From the NCBI GenBank assembly GCA_020632595.1, contig JACKFF010000001.1, forward strand, positions 372,001 through 436,000: DNA of 64,000 bases, in the 5' to 3' direction. Positions 18,865-26,752 of this stretch are shown here, piece by piece. The number at the start of each line of letters is the position of its first letter. Position 1 is the stretch's first letter. This DNA is from Nitrospiraceae bacterium. Lineage in GTDB: Bacteria > Nitrospirota > Nitrospiria > Nitrospirales > UBA8639. The notes beneath the pieces are model-generated. The model ran no database searches. It saw nothing but the letters and a program-made list of their open reading frames with translations, and had not been told where the DNA came from. The translations under genes and the position numbers were made by a program.

Positions 18865-19308
18865 ATGGTGGGCATGGATGTGAAAGTCGGACCGCATTGG
18901 TACCGCAATTCCAATGGAATTGTAGAAATTGACGGACTCCCCCAAATCGAAATGCAGCTTCGAAAAACCGGAGGAACCCCTGTTCGAGTCAATTTTGCCA
19001 TTTTCGATAAAGTTGGAAAATTGCACGCAAAGATTGAAGCCAATTCCCTGGTCATTAACGAACAAGGAGCCTATCAACTGGAACGGTTGGAGAACGGCAT
19101 AATTTTATCCAACAGAGGAGACAAGAAACGGGTACTGGCCATTAACGTGACTGGCACTGATCAGGTGGAAATACCGGAAGGCGAATTCTATACGCTCAAA
19201 GGGCATCTCCTGAAGATCACGCCCCATGAATGGTCAGTAGAAAAAACCACGAAACAGTCAGGCGAGACAGACATGAAGGGACAACCCGTTGCGGTTGGTT
19301 CTCAGTAA
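18865..19308 (+). CDS. Hypothetical protein, predicted beta-rich
   Basis: The product is about 147 residues, with no signal peptide, no membrane helix and alternating hydrophobic strands (for example NGIVEIDGLPQIEMQLRK and RVNFAIFDKVGKLHAKI), suggesting a mostly beta fold. A strong AGGAGG at 18858-18863 lies one base from the ATG at 18865 and ten from the in-frame ATG at 18874, so the true start is more likely GTG 18868 or ATG 18874. The family is not known to me. A 260-bp gap separates it from the preceding gene, and I see nothing definite in that gap. Confidence 0.65.
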   Translation: MVGMDVKVGPHWYRNSNGIVEIDGLPQIEMQLRKTGGTPVRVNFAIFDKVGKLHAKIEANSLVINEQGAYQLERLENGIILSNRGDKKRVLAINVTGTDQVEIPEGEFYTLKGHLLKITPHEWSVEKTTKQSGETDMKGQPVAVGSQ

Positions 19309-19372
19309 ATGCGTCAGGGAAACGGGAGGTCGTTGAAGCCAAACATTTGTCTTCCCCAGACCACCACGGTCG

Positions 19373-19579
19373 TCAAATTTCAGCCGACGGGGCGTGACAT
19401 CGCCCTTCACAAATTGCACACATTCGTCCGCGGACGCCGTCCCCTACTATGGCTGGTCCCAATGAACTGCAGAGGTCCAGCGCCACAACATCTGACCCTT
19501 GATACGTCCACAAGCGGCCACATTTCTGACAACAGTACCAAATAGTATACCCAGGCCACTCCCGATCACGCACAGCCAT
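19373..19579 (-). CDS. Small Cys-rich, possible zinc-ribbon protein
   Basis: The 68-residue product contains two Cys clusters: YCCQKCGRLW near residues 15-24 and CAICEGRCH near residues 54-62, plus a single Cys between them. The pairs CxxC and CxxC with a final CH could bind zinc. The start ATG 19579 is preceded by AAAGGAG nine bases away, a near-perfect ribosome site, which argues against chance. It is the third of three same-strand genes after ltaE and the 83-residue hypothetical. An overlapping plus-strand frame exists but has no ribosome site. Confidence 0.6.
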   Translation of the reverse strand: MAVRDREWPGYTIWYCCQKCGRLWTYQGSDVVALDLCSSLGPAIVGDGVRGRMCAICEGRCHAPSAEI

Positions 19580-19631
19580 GAGTACAATCTCCTTTGCCTA
19601 CCTCTTAATTACACGATCGGACTAATCGGAC

Positions 19632-19880
19632 TCAATCGTCCGGCATTTCCGCCTGAATCTTTTCAGGCAGTGTCTGTACCCAATCATCGAAGGGCAGATC
19701 GGCATCCACGACAATTTCCAGCTTGCCATTGGGCAACCGACGAACGACCCCTGGACTTGCCGGGGCCAGGGGAATTTCCACTGCCTCTCGGGAAATATCC
19801 AACTCATCCGTCACTTCTAAAATTCTCGTAATATGCTGAAACGAAACCGTATCCAATAAACTCACGTAGGCTCCCTTCAT
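19632..19880 (-). CDS. Hypothetical protein
   Basis: An acidic product of about 82 residues starts at ATG 19880 (MKGAYVSLLDTVSF) with no clear ribosome site. Upstream in-frame TTG 19892 is less likely. It has no signal peptide or membrane helix and ends in PEKIQAEMPDD. Features suggesting it is real are its position 67 bp after ltaE on the same strand, its smooth composition and the well-formed gene that follows. I do not recognise the family. Confidence 0.55.
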   Translation of the reverse strand: MKGAYVSLLDTVSFQHITRILEVTDELDISREAVEIPLAPASPGVVRRLPNGKLEIVVDADLPFDDWVQTLPEKIQAEMPDD

Positions 19881-19947
19881 CAGGCTGATCAATAGAAATT
19901 GTAGGAACTGTCCCAGACCCTGTCAACGAATTCCGGGGTGGCGACAT

Positions 19948-20988
19948 TCACACCGCGGCTGAAAAAACCTGCCTGAAGATCCGCCCGGCAGCAACCATAT
20001 CTTCATGATTGACATCCAAATGCGTCACCACCCGAAACGCCCGATCCCCCATGGCATTCAACAGGACTCCGGCCTCCCGGCAGTCAGCTAATAACGTGTC
20101 GGTCGTTTTAGAAGAATGGGGGACCTGAAACATCACCATATTGGTCTCAACTGTCTTGACATCAACGACCACACTGGGGATGTCCTCCAAGAGTGTCGCC
20201 AGATAATGCGCATTCACATGATCCTCTGCCAATCGGGCAATATGATGCTCAAGTGCATACACACCGGCAGCGGCCAGAATGCCCACCTGCCGCATCCCCC
20301 CGCCAAACACTTTGCGAAGACGGCGCAATGTTTGAACACGTGCCGCATCCGACACCACCATCGACCCGACGGGAGCCCCCAACCCTTTCGACAAACAAAA
20401 CGACACCGTATCAAAGGGACGAGCATAGTCAGCAGCCGCCACACCGGTTGAGATCACCGCATTGAACAATCGAGCACCATCCAAATGCAGGGACAGTCCA
20501 TGGGTGCGGGCCACCTCTGCAATTTGATGGATGACCTCCAAGGAATAAATCGATCCTCCACCCACATTATGCGTCTGCTCCAGACACACCAACGTCGTTG
20601 GAGGATTATGAAGCCCCTTTGGCCGAATAGCGGCTTCGACCGATTCCGGCGAGAGGCGCCCGCGATTACCCGGCACGCAAACCAATTGGACACCGGAGAG
20701 CGAAGAGGCCGATCCCCCTTCATAGCGAATGAGATGGGACGTACTATCCACGATCACCTCATCACCGGGCCTGGTGTGCAACCGGAGAGCCAATTGATTG
20801 CCCATCACCCCTGAAGGAACAAAGACCGCAGCTTCTTTGCCTAACATTTCAGCGGCCATGGCTTCCAATCGATTCACGGTCGGATCTTCTCCATACACAT
20901 CATCACCCACTTCGGCCTGAGCCATCGCCTCCCGCATGGCGGGTGTGGGTTTCGTCACAGTATCGCTACGCAAATCAATTTTATGCAT
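19948..20988 (-). CDS. ltaE: Low-specificity L-threonine aldolase
   Basis: This fold-type I PLP enzyme cleaves L-threonine and L-allo-threonine to glycine and acetaldehyde. The 346-residue protein starts with the family block IDLRSDTVTKPTPAMREAMA, contains VGDDVYGEDPTVNRLE, the cofactor Asp in LSLHLDGARLFNA and the Schiff-base Lys in FCLSKGLGAPVGS (about residue 200). Length is normal. It leads a short minus-strand group with two small hypotheticals and diverges from the RmlD-like gene. Confidence 0.94.
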   Translation of the reverse strand: MHKIDLRSDTVTKPTPAMREAMAQAEVGDDVYGEDPTVNRLEAMAAEMLGKEAAVFVPSGVMGNQLALRLHTRPGDEVIVDSTSHLIRYEGGSASSLSGVQLVCVPGNRGRLSPESVEAAIRPKGLHNPPTTLVCLEQTHNVGGGSIYSLEVIHQIAEVARTHGLSLHLDGARLFNAVISTGVAAADYARPFDTVSFCLSKGLGAPVGSMVVSDAARVQTLRRLRKVFGGGMRQVGILAAAGVYALEHHIARLAEDHVNAHYLATLLEDIPSVVVDVKTVETNMVMFQVPHSSKTTDTLLADCREAGVLLNAMGDRAFRVVTHLDVNHEDMVAAGRIFRQVFSAAV

Positions 20989-21079
20989 AAGCCGATTCCT
21001 TCCAAAAATATTGACCCTGCAGGTATTCTAAGGAACCGTCTGTCTTCACACAAGATTTTCCTTTTGGCATTGGTCTACA

Positions 21080-21943
21080 ATGCGGGCGATGAACACACGT
21101 CTCCTCGTCACCGGCGGAGCGGGCTTTTTAGGCAATCACCTCCTACGTCGGGCCAATCAATTTGTCGCAGCCGGAACGCTGCACGCCACGCCCTCCACAT
21201 CCCTTCCCGGCGTAACCTTTCATGTGTGTGATCTCCAAAGCCCTGAGGAAGTTCGAATCCTCATGGATCGGGTGCAACCAGACGTCATTATTCACACCGC
21301 CTGCTCGGAGCAGGGAAAAGGCATTGAAGCGATCCTCCCTGCAGCAGGACTTCTTGCCATGCAATCAGTAGAACGAAATATTCGCTTCATTCACCTTTCG
21401 ACCGATCAAGTCTTTGATGGGACTTCGGCGCCTTATACCGAAGAGAGCCCCACGAACCCCATCAACCCCTATGGCCATGCCAAAGCCAAGGCGGAGGAAC
21501 TCATCCGCTCCCTGAACCCGAAGGCCACCATCATCCGCACCTCGCTGCTCTATGATCTGCGCACGCCGGACCGCCAGACGACACGCTTAATCAAGGCCAC
21601 ACAAACCGGCGAACCGTATCGCTTGTTCGTTGATGAACTTCGCTGTCCCGTCTGGGTTGAAAACTTTGCCAAAGTCTTATTGGAGGTAGCCACCATGGAT
21701 GCCCCAGGCATCTTACATATAGCAGGCCCTGAAAGCCTGAACCGTTGGGACTTGGGGATAGGTTTGCTCCATCATTTCGGGATCACGCCGACACCAAATA
21801 TTCAACAGGGAACCATCGAAGAATCCGGACTGGTCCGCCCCAAAAACCTTACCATGATCTCTTCCCGTGCCAAACAGCTTCTCCGTACACCCCCATTTTC
21901 CTTTTTGGAAGCCAGGGAAAAATTTCAAAATCTCAAAATTTAA
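21080..21943 (+). CDS. RmlD-like NAD(P)-dependent sugar reductase/epimerase (SDR)
   Basis: The 287-residue protein is an extended SDR. It has the nucleotide loop VTGGAGFLGNHLL near residue 8, STDQVFDG in the middle, and the catalytic YxxxK as YGHAKAKAEEL (about 133). The C-terminal part follows the dTDP-4-dehydrorhamnose reductase pattern (LVRPKNLTMIS-like end). Substrate cannot be fixed from sequence: no other rhamnose genes are nearby. ATG 21080 is used; a second in-frame ATG at 21089 fits the family equally well. It diverges from ltaE. Confidence 0.85.
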   Translation: MRAMNTRLLVTGGAGFLGNHLLRRANQFVAAGTLHATPSTSLPGVTFHVCDLQSPEEVRILMDRVQPDVIIHTACSEQGKGIEAILPAAGLLAMQSVERNIRFIHLSTDQVFDGTSAPYTEESPTNPINPYGHAKAKAEELIRSLNPKATIIRTSLLYDLRTPDRQTTRLIKATQTGEPYRLFVDELRCPVWVENFAKVLLEVATMDAPGILHIAGPESLNRWDLGIGLLHHFGITPTPNIQQGTIEESGLVRPKNLTMISSRAKQLLRTPPFSFLEAREKFQNLKI

Positions 21944-22146
21944 AAAACCTGGCAACCACCATGAAGAAGCTATAAGTCTCTTTTCCCCCCATGGTTAAAT
22001 CGTGTTCGTCGTCAAGGGATTTATCCACGGCTATTCGCTAACATTCTACATTTTGACATATACCCATATCAGATCATACATCTATACATATGAAGACAAC
22101 TGTCGATAGGTCTCAATCACTTTGACATGAAGCCAAAAAATTGGGG

Positions 22147-22580
22147 ATGGGGATTGCGGTTGACGCGCGTATCCTAGTGTCTGCCCATCGAGAAGATTCT
22201 ACATGGCATCACTCGGACTACGACCATCTAGGAAGCTTAGCGGAAAGGGCCAAATCCTGGGCCATTCCCTGGCCATGTCTGCATAAATTTCTGGCGATTG
22301 TGACTCATCCGCGAATCTTCAAAATATCCACGGCCCTCCGGGTGCCTGTGAGCAAGTAGATGCGTGGTTAGAATCCCCCAAAGTCATACTCCTTTCAAAG
22401 ACACATGACTATTGGCAATTATTTCGACTGGCGGTGATAGAGGGAAAAGTTCAAGGTCCTCTCGTCCATGATGCCCGCATCGCGTCTCTTTGCCGACATC
22501 ATGGCATTCAGGAGTTGTGGACAGCGGATCGTGACTTCAGCTGATTTCCCACTCATTCTCCTCGCAACCCACTGCACTGA
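22147..22580 (+). pseudogene. Decayed PIN-domain (VapC-type) nuclease gene
   Basis: Two frames together give one PIN-domain protein. The first (22147 to about 22340) encodes IAVDARILVSAHREDS and WAIPWPCLHKFLAIVTHPRIF. The second (about 22338 to 22541), shifted by one base, encodes CEQVDAWLESPKV and LVHDARIASLCRHHGIQELW followed by TADRDFS. A TGA at 22542-22544 then interrupts the usual FS-W/R-FP continuation, and the same frame goes on with FPTHSPRNPLH to 22580. At least one frameshift and one nonsense change are present, and the usual VDAN is VDAR. No antitoxin gene remains upstream. A single sequencing error could explain the frameshift but not both lesions. Confidence 0.8.
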
Positions 22581-22833
22581 TACATTGGTGCCTGCAAGCC
22601 ATGGGAAAAGAAGTGGCTAAGAAAAATGGAAAAATCCCAAGGAGAAATGACTTTGTTTTCGTGGGGATAACCGTAAAGAATATCTTACGGCAAGAGCTGA
22701 TTACACCCATGGGCCAAGCCCAAGGAACCCCGGCCGCATGGAAGAACCCAGTGGAACGAGTACCCAAAAGCCATGCTCCTGATACCTTACCTTCAAACTC
22801 TCACCAACAAACTTGAACCCTAATCCTAATTTA

Positions 22834-23196
22834 TTAGGGGTTTCGTTTATGAATGCCGAGTTTGTTACCGTCGGGGTCCAGGATTATGGCTGCCCGGCAG
22901 TGAGGAAGGTCGAAAGGCTCAAGGGCAAACTGGACGTTGTGGTACCTGAGATGTTCTATGGTTTTGTCAAAGTCCTCTACTGTCAGCACAAGCTGGGGAC
23001 CGTCCCCGGATGGCTTCAAGAAGGGTTCTTTGCCAATGGCCAGCGTGTGAGGACCAACCTCATACTCGACCCAAAATCCGTCGACCAGATCCATGGAAGT
23101 CGCACTGGCGAGCCCTAGAACGCCCTCATAAAAGGCACGGGACCGCGCCAGATCTGTGGCCGGGTATACAATAAAAGCAAATTCAACAATCTTCAT
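22834..23196 (-). CDS. VOC-superfamily (glyoxalase/bleomycin-resistance-like) protein
   Basis: A protein of about 120 residues from ATG 23196 matches the vicinal-oxygen-chelate fold: MKIVEFAFIVYPATDLARSR, FYEGVLGL, FWVEYEVGPHTLAIG and the C-terminal DPDGNKLGIHKRN. The frame is open for 39 more codons upstream, but that part lacks family similarity. The class includes dioxygenases, glyoxalases and fosfomycin/bleomycin-resistance proteins. Metal ligands are only partly evident, so I assign no reaction. It stands alone between the PIN pseudogene and a non-coding stretch. Confidence 0.85.
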   Translation of the reverse strand: MKIVEFAFIVYPATDLARSRAFYEGVLGLASATSMDLVDGFWVEYEVGPHTLAIGKEPFLKPSGDGPQLVLTVEDFDKTIEHLRYHNVQFALEPFDLPHCRAAIILDPDGNKLGIHKRNP

Positions 23197-23732
23197 TGGC
23201 GGCATCATATTCGGTGATAGCCTAACAGAGTCAGCATTTTTCGGTCTCCTTATCAGAAGATCTGCCTTCTGCCCTATCAAATTAACCTGCAGATCGGCCA
23301 ACCGGGCTGACACTCAAACCAGGGGGCGGACCTTGTCTGAGCTTGGCGAGTTGGTCCGCCTTTCCGTTGCTTGCGTCAGCACGATTGAATGTAGCCGATC
23401 TGGGCATCAATGGTTTGGGGTCCTTTTGCCGGTACAAAAGAGACGCGGCCGCCGGGACAAAACCCGGCAACACATAACATCACGTTGACACGAGAATTGG
23501 AAACACAAATTCAATGCGTTCACCGGCCAGCATATTTTTTCTAGTAAATCCGAAGATGAATTCTCAATTTATATAGTCAATCAGTAGGCCAGATCCATTT
23601 TAGAAACCCTAAAATTGGCCAGGCGAATCATTCCTCAATTAACTAAATATGTCAAATTAGCAACCGCCTCAATAGGACCGACTCCCGCCAAAAATTGGGT
23701 TGGAAAAGGAAGTGAACAACCCCTATTGACAG
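23197..23732. other. Non-coding stretch with a strong hairpin; possible dispersed repeat
   Basis: No convincing gene lies in these 536 bases. A perfect 6-bp stem (GCCGGG at 23451-23456, CCCGGC at 23463-23468, loop ACAAAA) sits in a compositionally distinct, more G+C-rich block from about 23280 to 23500. That block ends abruptly at an A/T-rich stretch from 23500. The minus-strand frame through the block resembles short spurious ORFs often annotated in other genomes, which is why I suspect a dispersed repeat remnant. This is from memory and unverified. Confidence 0.35.
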
Positions 23733-24140
23733 TTATTTCTTGTGTGGCAGATATCGATCCACGAATACTCTGGGGGGCACGACCGAAATCCCCTTGTATC
23801 CCGATATCTTCTGCAGGGCTTTATCACCACTGCAAATAAATTTTGACCGGCCTGCCAGAGCACAAGCCATAAATTCATCAGGATCGGAGCACACACGTTC
23901 ATTTAAAGGGGGGGCATGAACGACAATGGCATGGGAGATCAGAAGCTCGAGAAACGGAAAAAGGTCAACGGTTGCGTATTTCTCGGACAGCTCAACGCCA
24001 ACTCGTCGGTATTCGTCCAGAATTTCAGCAGAGACGACAATTTCAACTTGGCCAACTCTCCAAGATTTCAGAATGTCAAAAGGCGGTCCAGCGAAAAACA
24101 CCCCAGAAATAAAGACATTGGTGTCAAGGACGAGCCTCAT
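23733..24140 (-). CDS. PIN-domain putative toxin (COG1569-like)
   Basis: The 135-residue protein has the four acidic positions of PIN nucleases: Asp6 in LVLDTNVFISG, Glu43 in EILDEYRRV, the Asp85/Asp87 pair in CSDPDEFMACALAG and Asp105 in ICSGDKAL. PIN toxins of this class are magnesium-dependent ribonucleases. Its start codon overlaps the stop of the AbrB-like gene as ATGA, the usual antitoxin-first arrangement. The RNA target cannot be read from sequence. Confidence 0.9.
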   Translation of the reverse strand: MRLVLDTNVFISGVFFAGPPFDILKSWRVGQVEIVVSAEILDEYRRVGVELSEKYATVDLFPFLELLISHAIVVHAPPLNERVCSDPDEFMACALAGRSKFICSGDKALQKISGYKGISVVPPRVFVDRYLPHKK

Positions 24141-24400
24141 GAAGCGGTTCGGACTTTGGCAATGGCCTTTCCAATGTCCGAACGCTTCAACCTGGCGTCC
24201 CTCGCTTGCCGCCTGGCCTTATCGATTAGCGAATCAAATTCATTCAAGACAGGCTTTTTGATGCTTTTGAGAATGACCGCGTCGTCTTGCCCCACTACCA
24301 CAAATTGATCGCCTTCTTTTAAACCCAGTTGCTTTCGTATCTCTTCCGGAATGACGACTTGGCCCTTGGATGAAAGTTTTGTTGTGGCTATAGATGCCAT
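24137..24400 (-). CDS. AbrB/MazE/SpoVT-type antitoxin
   Basis: The 87-residue protein opens with a swapped-hairpin AbrB domain (TTKLSSKGQVVIPEEIRKQL, then GLKEGDQFVVVG) that binds DNA as a dimer. The basic C-terminal half, with RRQARDARLKRSD, would wrap and neutralise the PIN toxin. It is upstream of and overlaps the toxin gene by four bases. A perfect 12-bp palindrome lies at its promoter, consistent with autoregulation. Confidence 0.92.
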   Translation of the reverse strand: MASIATTKLSSKGQVVIPEEIRKQLGLKEGDQFVVVGQDDAVILKSIKKPVLNEFDSLIDKARRQARDARLKRSDIGKAIAKVRTAS

Positions 24401-24421
24401 GTTAGTCTCCTTTTCTTTAAA

Positions 24422-24461
24422 CTTACTAGTAAGATTATATTCAATAGATCGGATATATCAA
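24422..24461 (-). promoter_or_regulatory. Promoter with palindromic operator of the AbrB/PIN pair
   Basis: On the minus strand TTGATA (24456-24461) and TATAAT (24434-24439) are 16 bases apart. Immediately downstream is the perfect palindrome CTTACTAGTAAG (24422-24433), at the expected transcription start and 21 bases before the antitoxin ATG. AbrB-type antitoxins typically bind such palindromes, so binding here would occlude RNA polymerase. Confidence 0.6.
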
Positions 24462-24591
24462 GAGATTTTCTTAATCAAAACAATTTCCCTGGTTGCCTTA
24501 GGACAACGACCCGTGGAGGCAAAACAGGAGAGCAGATGGGGAAGAGGGCCCATCTCATTCATTCAATATTATTTGAGAATTTCTCAGAAAC

Positions 24592-25239
24592 CTACCAGGA
24601 AAGAGATTTTTCTTTGCGGTCAAGGACTTCTTGAAGTTTCAGGCGGGAAGTAGCCCCCTGTCGAAGGATGCGTAGCTCCGGAAGGATTTGTAACACCGTG
24701 GAGGGTTGACCACCCGGCGCAGGTCCGCCATCGACAATCACGTCAACCATCGACCCTAATTGGTGCATCACATCTTCAGCGGATTGCGCCGGCGGCTGTC
24801 CGCTTCGATTGGCACTGGTGCCGGTGAGCGGACCGGTGTGCGTCATGAGTTCGCAAACGCGTGGATCATTGGGCTGCCGGACACCAATGGTTCTCTGTCC
24901 GCCGGTCAGGATAGGCGAAAGAGTGGAACGAGCCTGCAGAACAAGCGTGAGCAAACCCGGCCAGAACTCTTCCATGAGTGTTCGAGCGACACCGGGGATA
25001 TCTGCCGTCAGTTGATTCAGTTGGGACGAGTCACCCACTAACACAGGAAAAGGTTTGTGGCTGCGTTCGCCTTTGATCTGCATCAACCGCTCTAATGCCA
25101 TGTCATTGAAGGGACTGACCGCAAGCGCGTAAAAGCTGTCGGTCGGTACAGCCAGGACTCCGCCATCCTGCAGACATTGTGCAACCTGATGAATCAGTTG
25201 GGGCGATGGAAGGGAATTGAGTTGGAGAACGGTGGCCAC
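24592..25239 (-). CDS. tsaC: L-threonylcarbamoyladenylate synthase (YrdC/Sua5 domain)
   Basis: This enzyme makes threonylcarbamoyl-AMP from threonine, bicarbonate and ATP for the t6A modification at position 37 of ANN-decoding tRNAs. The 215-residue protein is a YrdC domain without the Sua5 C-terminal extension: GVLAVPTDSFYALAV near residue 29, MQIKGERSHKPFPVLVGD near 53, and TGTSANRSGQPP near 140. The tail of about 35 residues is basic. It lies 17 bp after purD. Confidence 0.9.
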   Translation of the reverse strand: MATVLQLNSLPSPQLIHQVAQCLQDGGVLAVPTDSFYALAVSPFNDMALERLMQIKGERSHKPFPVLVGDSSQLNQLTADIPGVARTLMEEFWPGLLTLVLQARSTLSPILTGGQRTIGVRQPNDPRVCELMTHTGPLTGTSANRSGQPPAQSAEDVMHQLGSMVDVIVDGGPAPGGQPSTVLQILPELRILRQGATSRLKLQEVLDRKEKSLSW

Positions 25240-25256
25240 GACAGAGCGCCCTTAAA

Positions 25257-26531
25257 TCAGGATGGAACCTGCAGCACGCGGTGGCCGATGTCTGAACGGA
25301 AATACCGGCCTTCAAACTGAATCGGGGCAAGTGCCTGATGGGCATGATCTCTGGCTCCGGCCAGGGTCGAATCAATCCCGGTTACCCCTAGGACCCTCCC
25401 GCCATTCGTAACAATCTTATTATTGGCATAGGAGGTCCCAGCGTGAAACACCATAACCGACTTCGACTCTTTTTCCGGGAGGCCGGTGATCGGCAATCCC
25501 GTTTGGTAGGACCCGGGATATCCGCCGGAGGTCAACACCACGCACACCGCTGCCTGGTTGTGCCACTCCACATGCAGTTGGTCCAAACGATGTTCGACCA
25601 CAGCTTCAAGCACATCCAATAAATCTGTTTTTAAGAGTGGCAAGACCACCTGGGTTTCAGGATCGCCAAAGCGGGCATTAAATTCCAACACATAGGGCTT
25701 ACCATCCTTCACCATAATCCCCGCGTATAACACGCCGTAAAATGGACTCCCCACCCTGGACAACCCTGTGACCGCCGGAGACAGCACTTCATCAAGAATA
25801 CGCTGACGGAGTTCCGGTGTTCCCAATGGAGCCGGCGCATAGGCCCCCATCCCTCCAGTATTCAAACCCGTGTCCCCTTCCCCGATTCGTTTATGATCCT
25901 GGGCGGGAATCATGGGGATCACCGTTCGACCATCGGCAAAGGCCATTACGGTAAGTTCTTCTCCATCAAGAAATTCTTCCAGCACCACCCGGGCGCCGGC
26001 GACTCCAAATCGCTGTTCTTCCAGCATGCTGCGAACCGCTTCACGGGCATCCGCCCTGGTCGCACAGATGATGACCCCCTTCCCTTGCGCCAGGCCATCG
26101 GCTTTCACGACAATCGGGAGCGGGCAGGATTCGACCCAGGTTAAAGCCGGCTCCAGCTGGTCAAATGTGCGGGAAGAAGGGGTGGGAATTTTTTCCCGCA
26201 CCATGAGTTCCTTGGCAAACGATTTGCTTGATTCAATAAGCGCCGCATTGCGAGTGGGGCCAAAAATCCGTAAATGTGATTTTCGGAATTCGTCGGCGAT
26301 GCCGAGGGAGAGCGGCAGCTCGGGTCCGACCACTGTGAGGTTGATTTCTTTGGATTGTACAAAATCCTTAAGACCTCCAAGATCATCCGCCTGAAGTGGC
26401 ACACATTCAGCTACCTGAGCGATCCCCGCATTACCGGGGGCACAAAAGAGTTTCCTCACACGAGGGGATTGTGCAAGCTTCCACGCGAGGGCATGCTCGC
26501 GACCACCGTTGCCTATGATTAATACGTTCAC
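25257..26531 (-). CDS. purD: Phosphoribosylamine--glycine ligase
   Basis: PurD (GAR synthetase) joins glycine to phosphoribosylamine with ATP in purine synthesis. The 424-residue ATP-grasp protein starts MNVLIIGNGGREHALAWKLAQ and contains PSSRTF, VVKADGLAQGKGVIIC (ATP-binding), GLNTGGMGAYAPAP and the metal-site EFNARFGDPETQVVLPLLKT. It is complete. It is 221 bp downstream of purH, a gap in which I see no gene, and 17 bp upstream of tsaC. Confidence 0.96.
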   Translation of the reverse strand: MNVLIIGNGGREHALAWKLAQSPRVRKLFCAPGNAGIAQVAECVPLQADDLGGLKDFVQSKEINLTVVGPELPLSLGIADEFRKSHLRIFGPTRNAALIESSKSFAKELMVREKIPTPSSRTFDQLEPALTWVESCPLPIVVKADGLAQGKGVIICATRADAREAVRSMLEEQRFGVAGARVVLEEFLDGEELTVMAFADGRTVIPMIPAQDHKRIGEGDTGLNTGGMGAYAPAPLGTPELRQRILDEVLSPAVTGLSRVGSPFYGVLYAGIMVKDGKPYVLEFNARFGDPETQVVLPLLKTDLLDVLEAVVEHRLDQLHVEWHNQAAVCVVLTSGGYPGSYQTGLPITGLPEKESKSVMVFHAGTSYANNKIVTNGGRVLGVTGIDSTLAGARDHAHQALAPIQFEGRYFRSDIGHRVLQVPS

Positions 26532-26752
26532 CGGAAAAACTTGTGCCTCCCGTCATCCCTTTAACATATGGAGGTCAGGAACATTGCCCCAGTCCTCTTA
26601 TTTTCACCCAGGGTATGCCCTGATGTTCTCTTCCATCATAATTCCCCACCCATCCAGAAAACCGAAAAGAAACGACAACAATAGAACACAACGCTTACCA
26701 CGTCAGAACAAAGGAACAAGGGAAGATGGTGAAAATGTCGAGGTTGGATCTG

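Noticed and set aside
22601..22816. 71-codon plus-strand frame after the PIN pseudogene
   Set aside because: No ribosome site, no recognisable motif, overlaps another equally open frame on the minus strand.
22816..22843. AACCC...CCTAAT/ATTAGG...GGGTTT palindrome at the VOC gene stop
   Set aside because: It overlaps the stop codon and no T-run follows on the minus strand, so a terminator call is weak.
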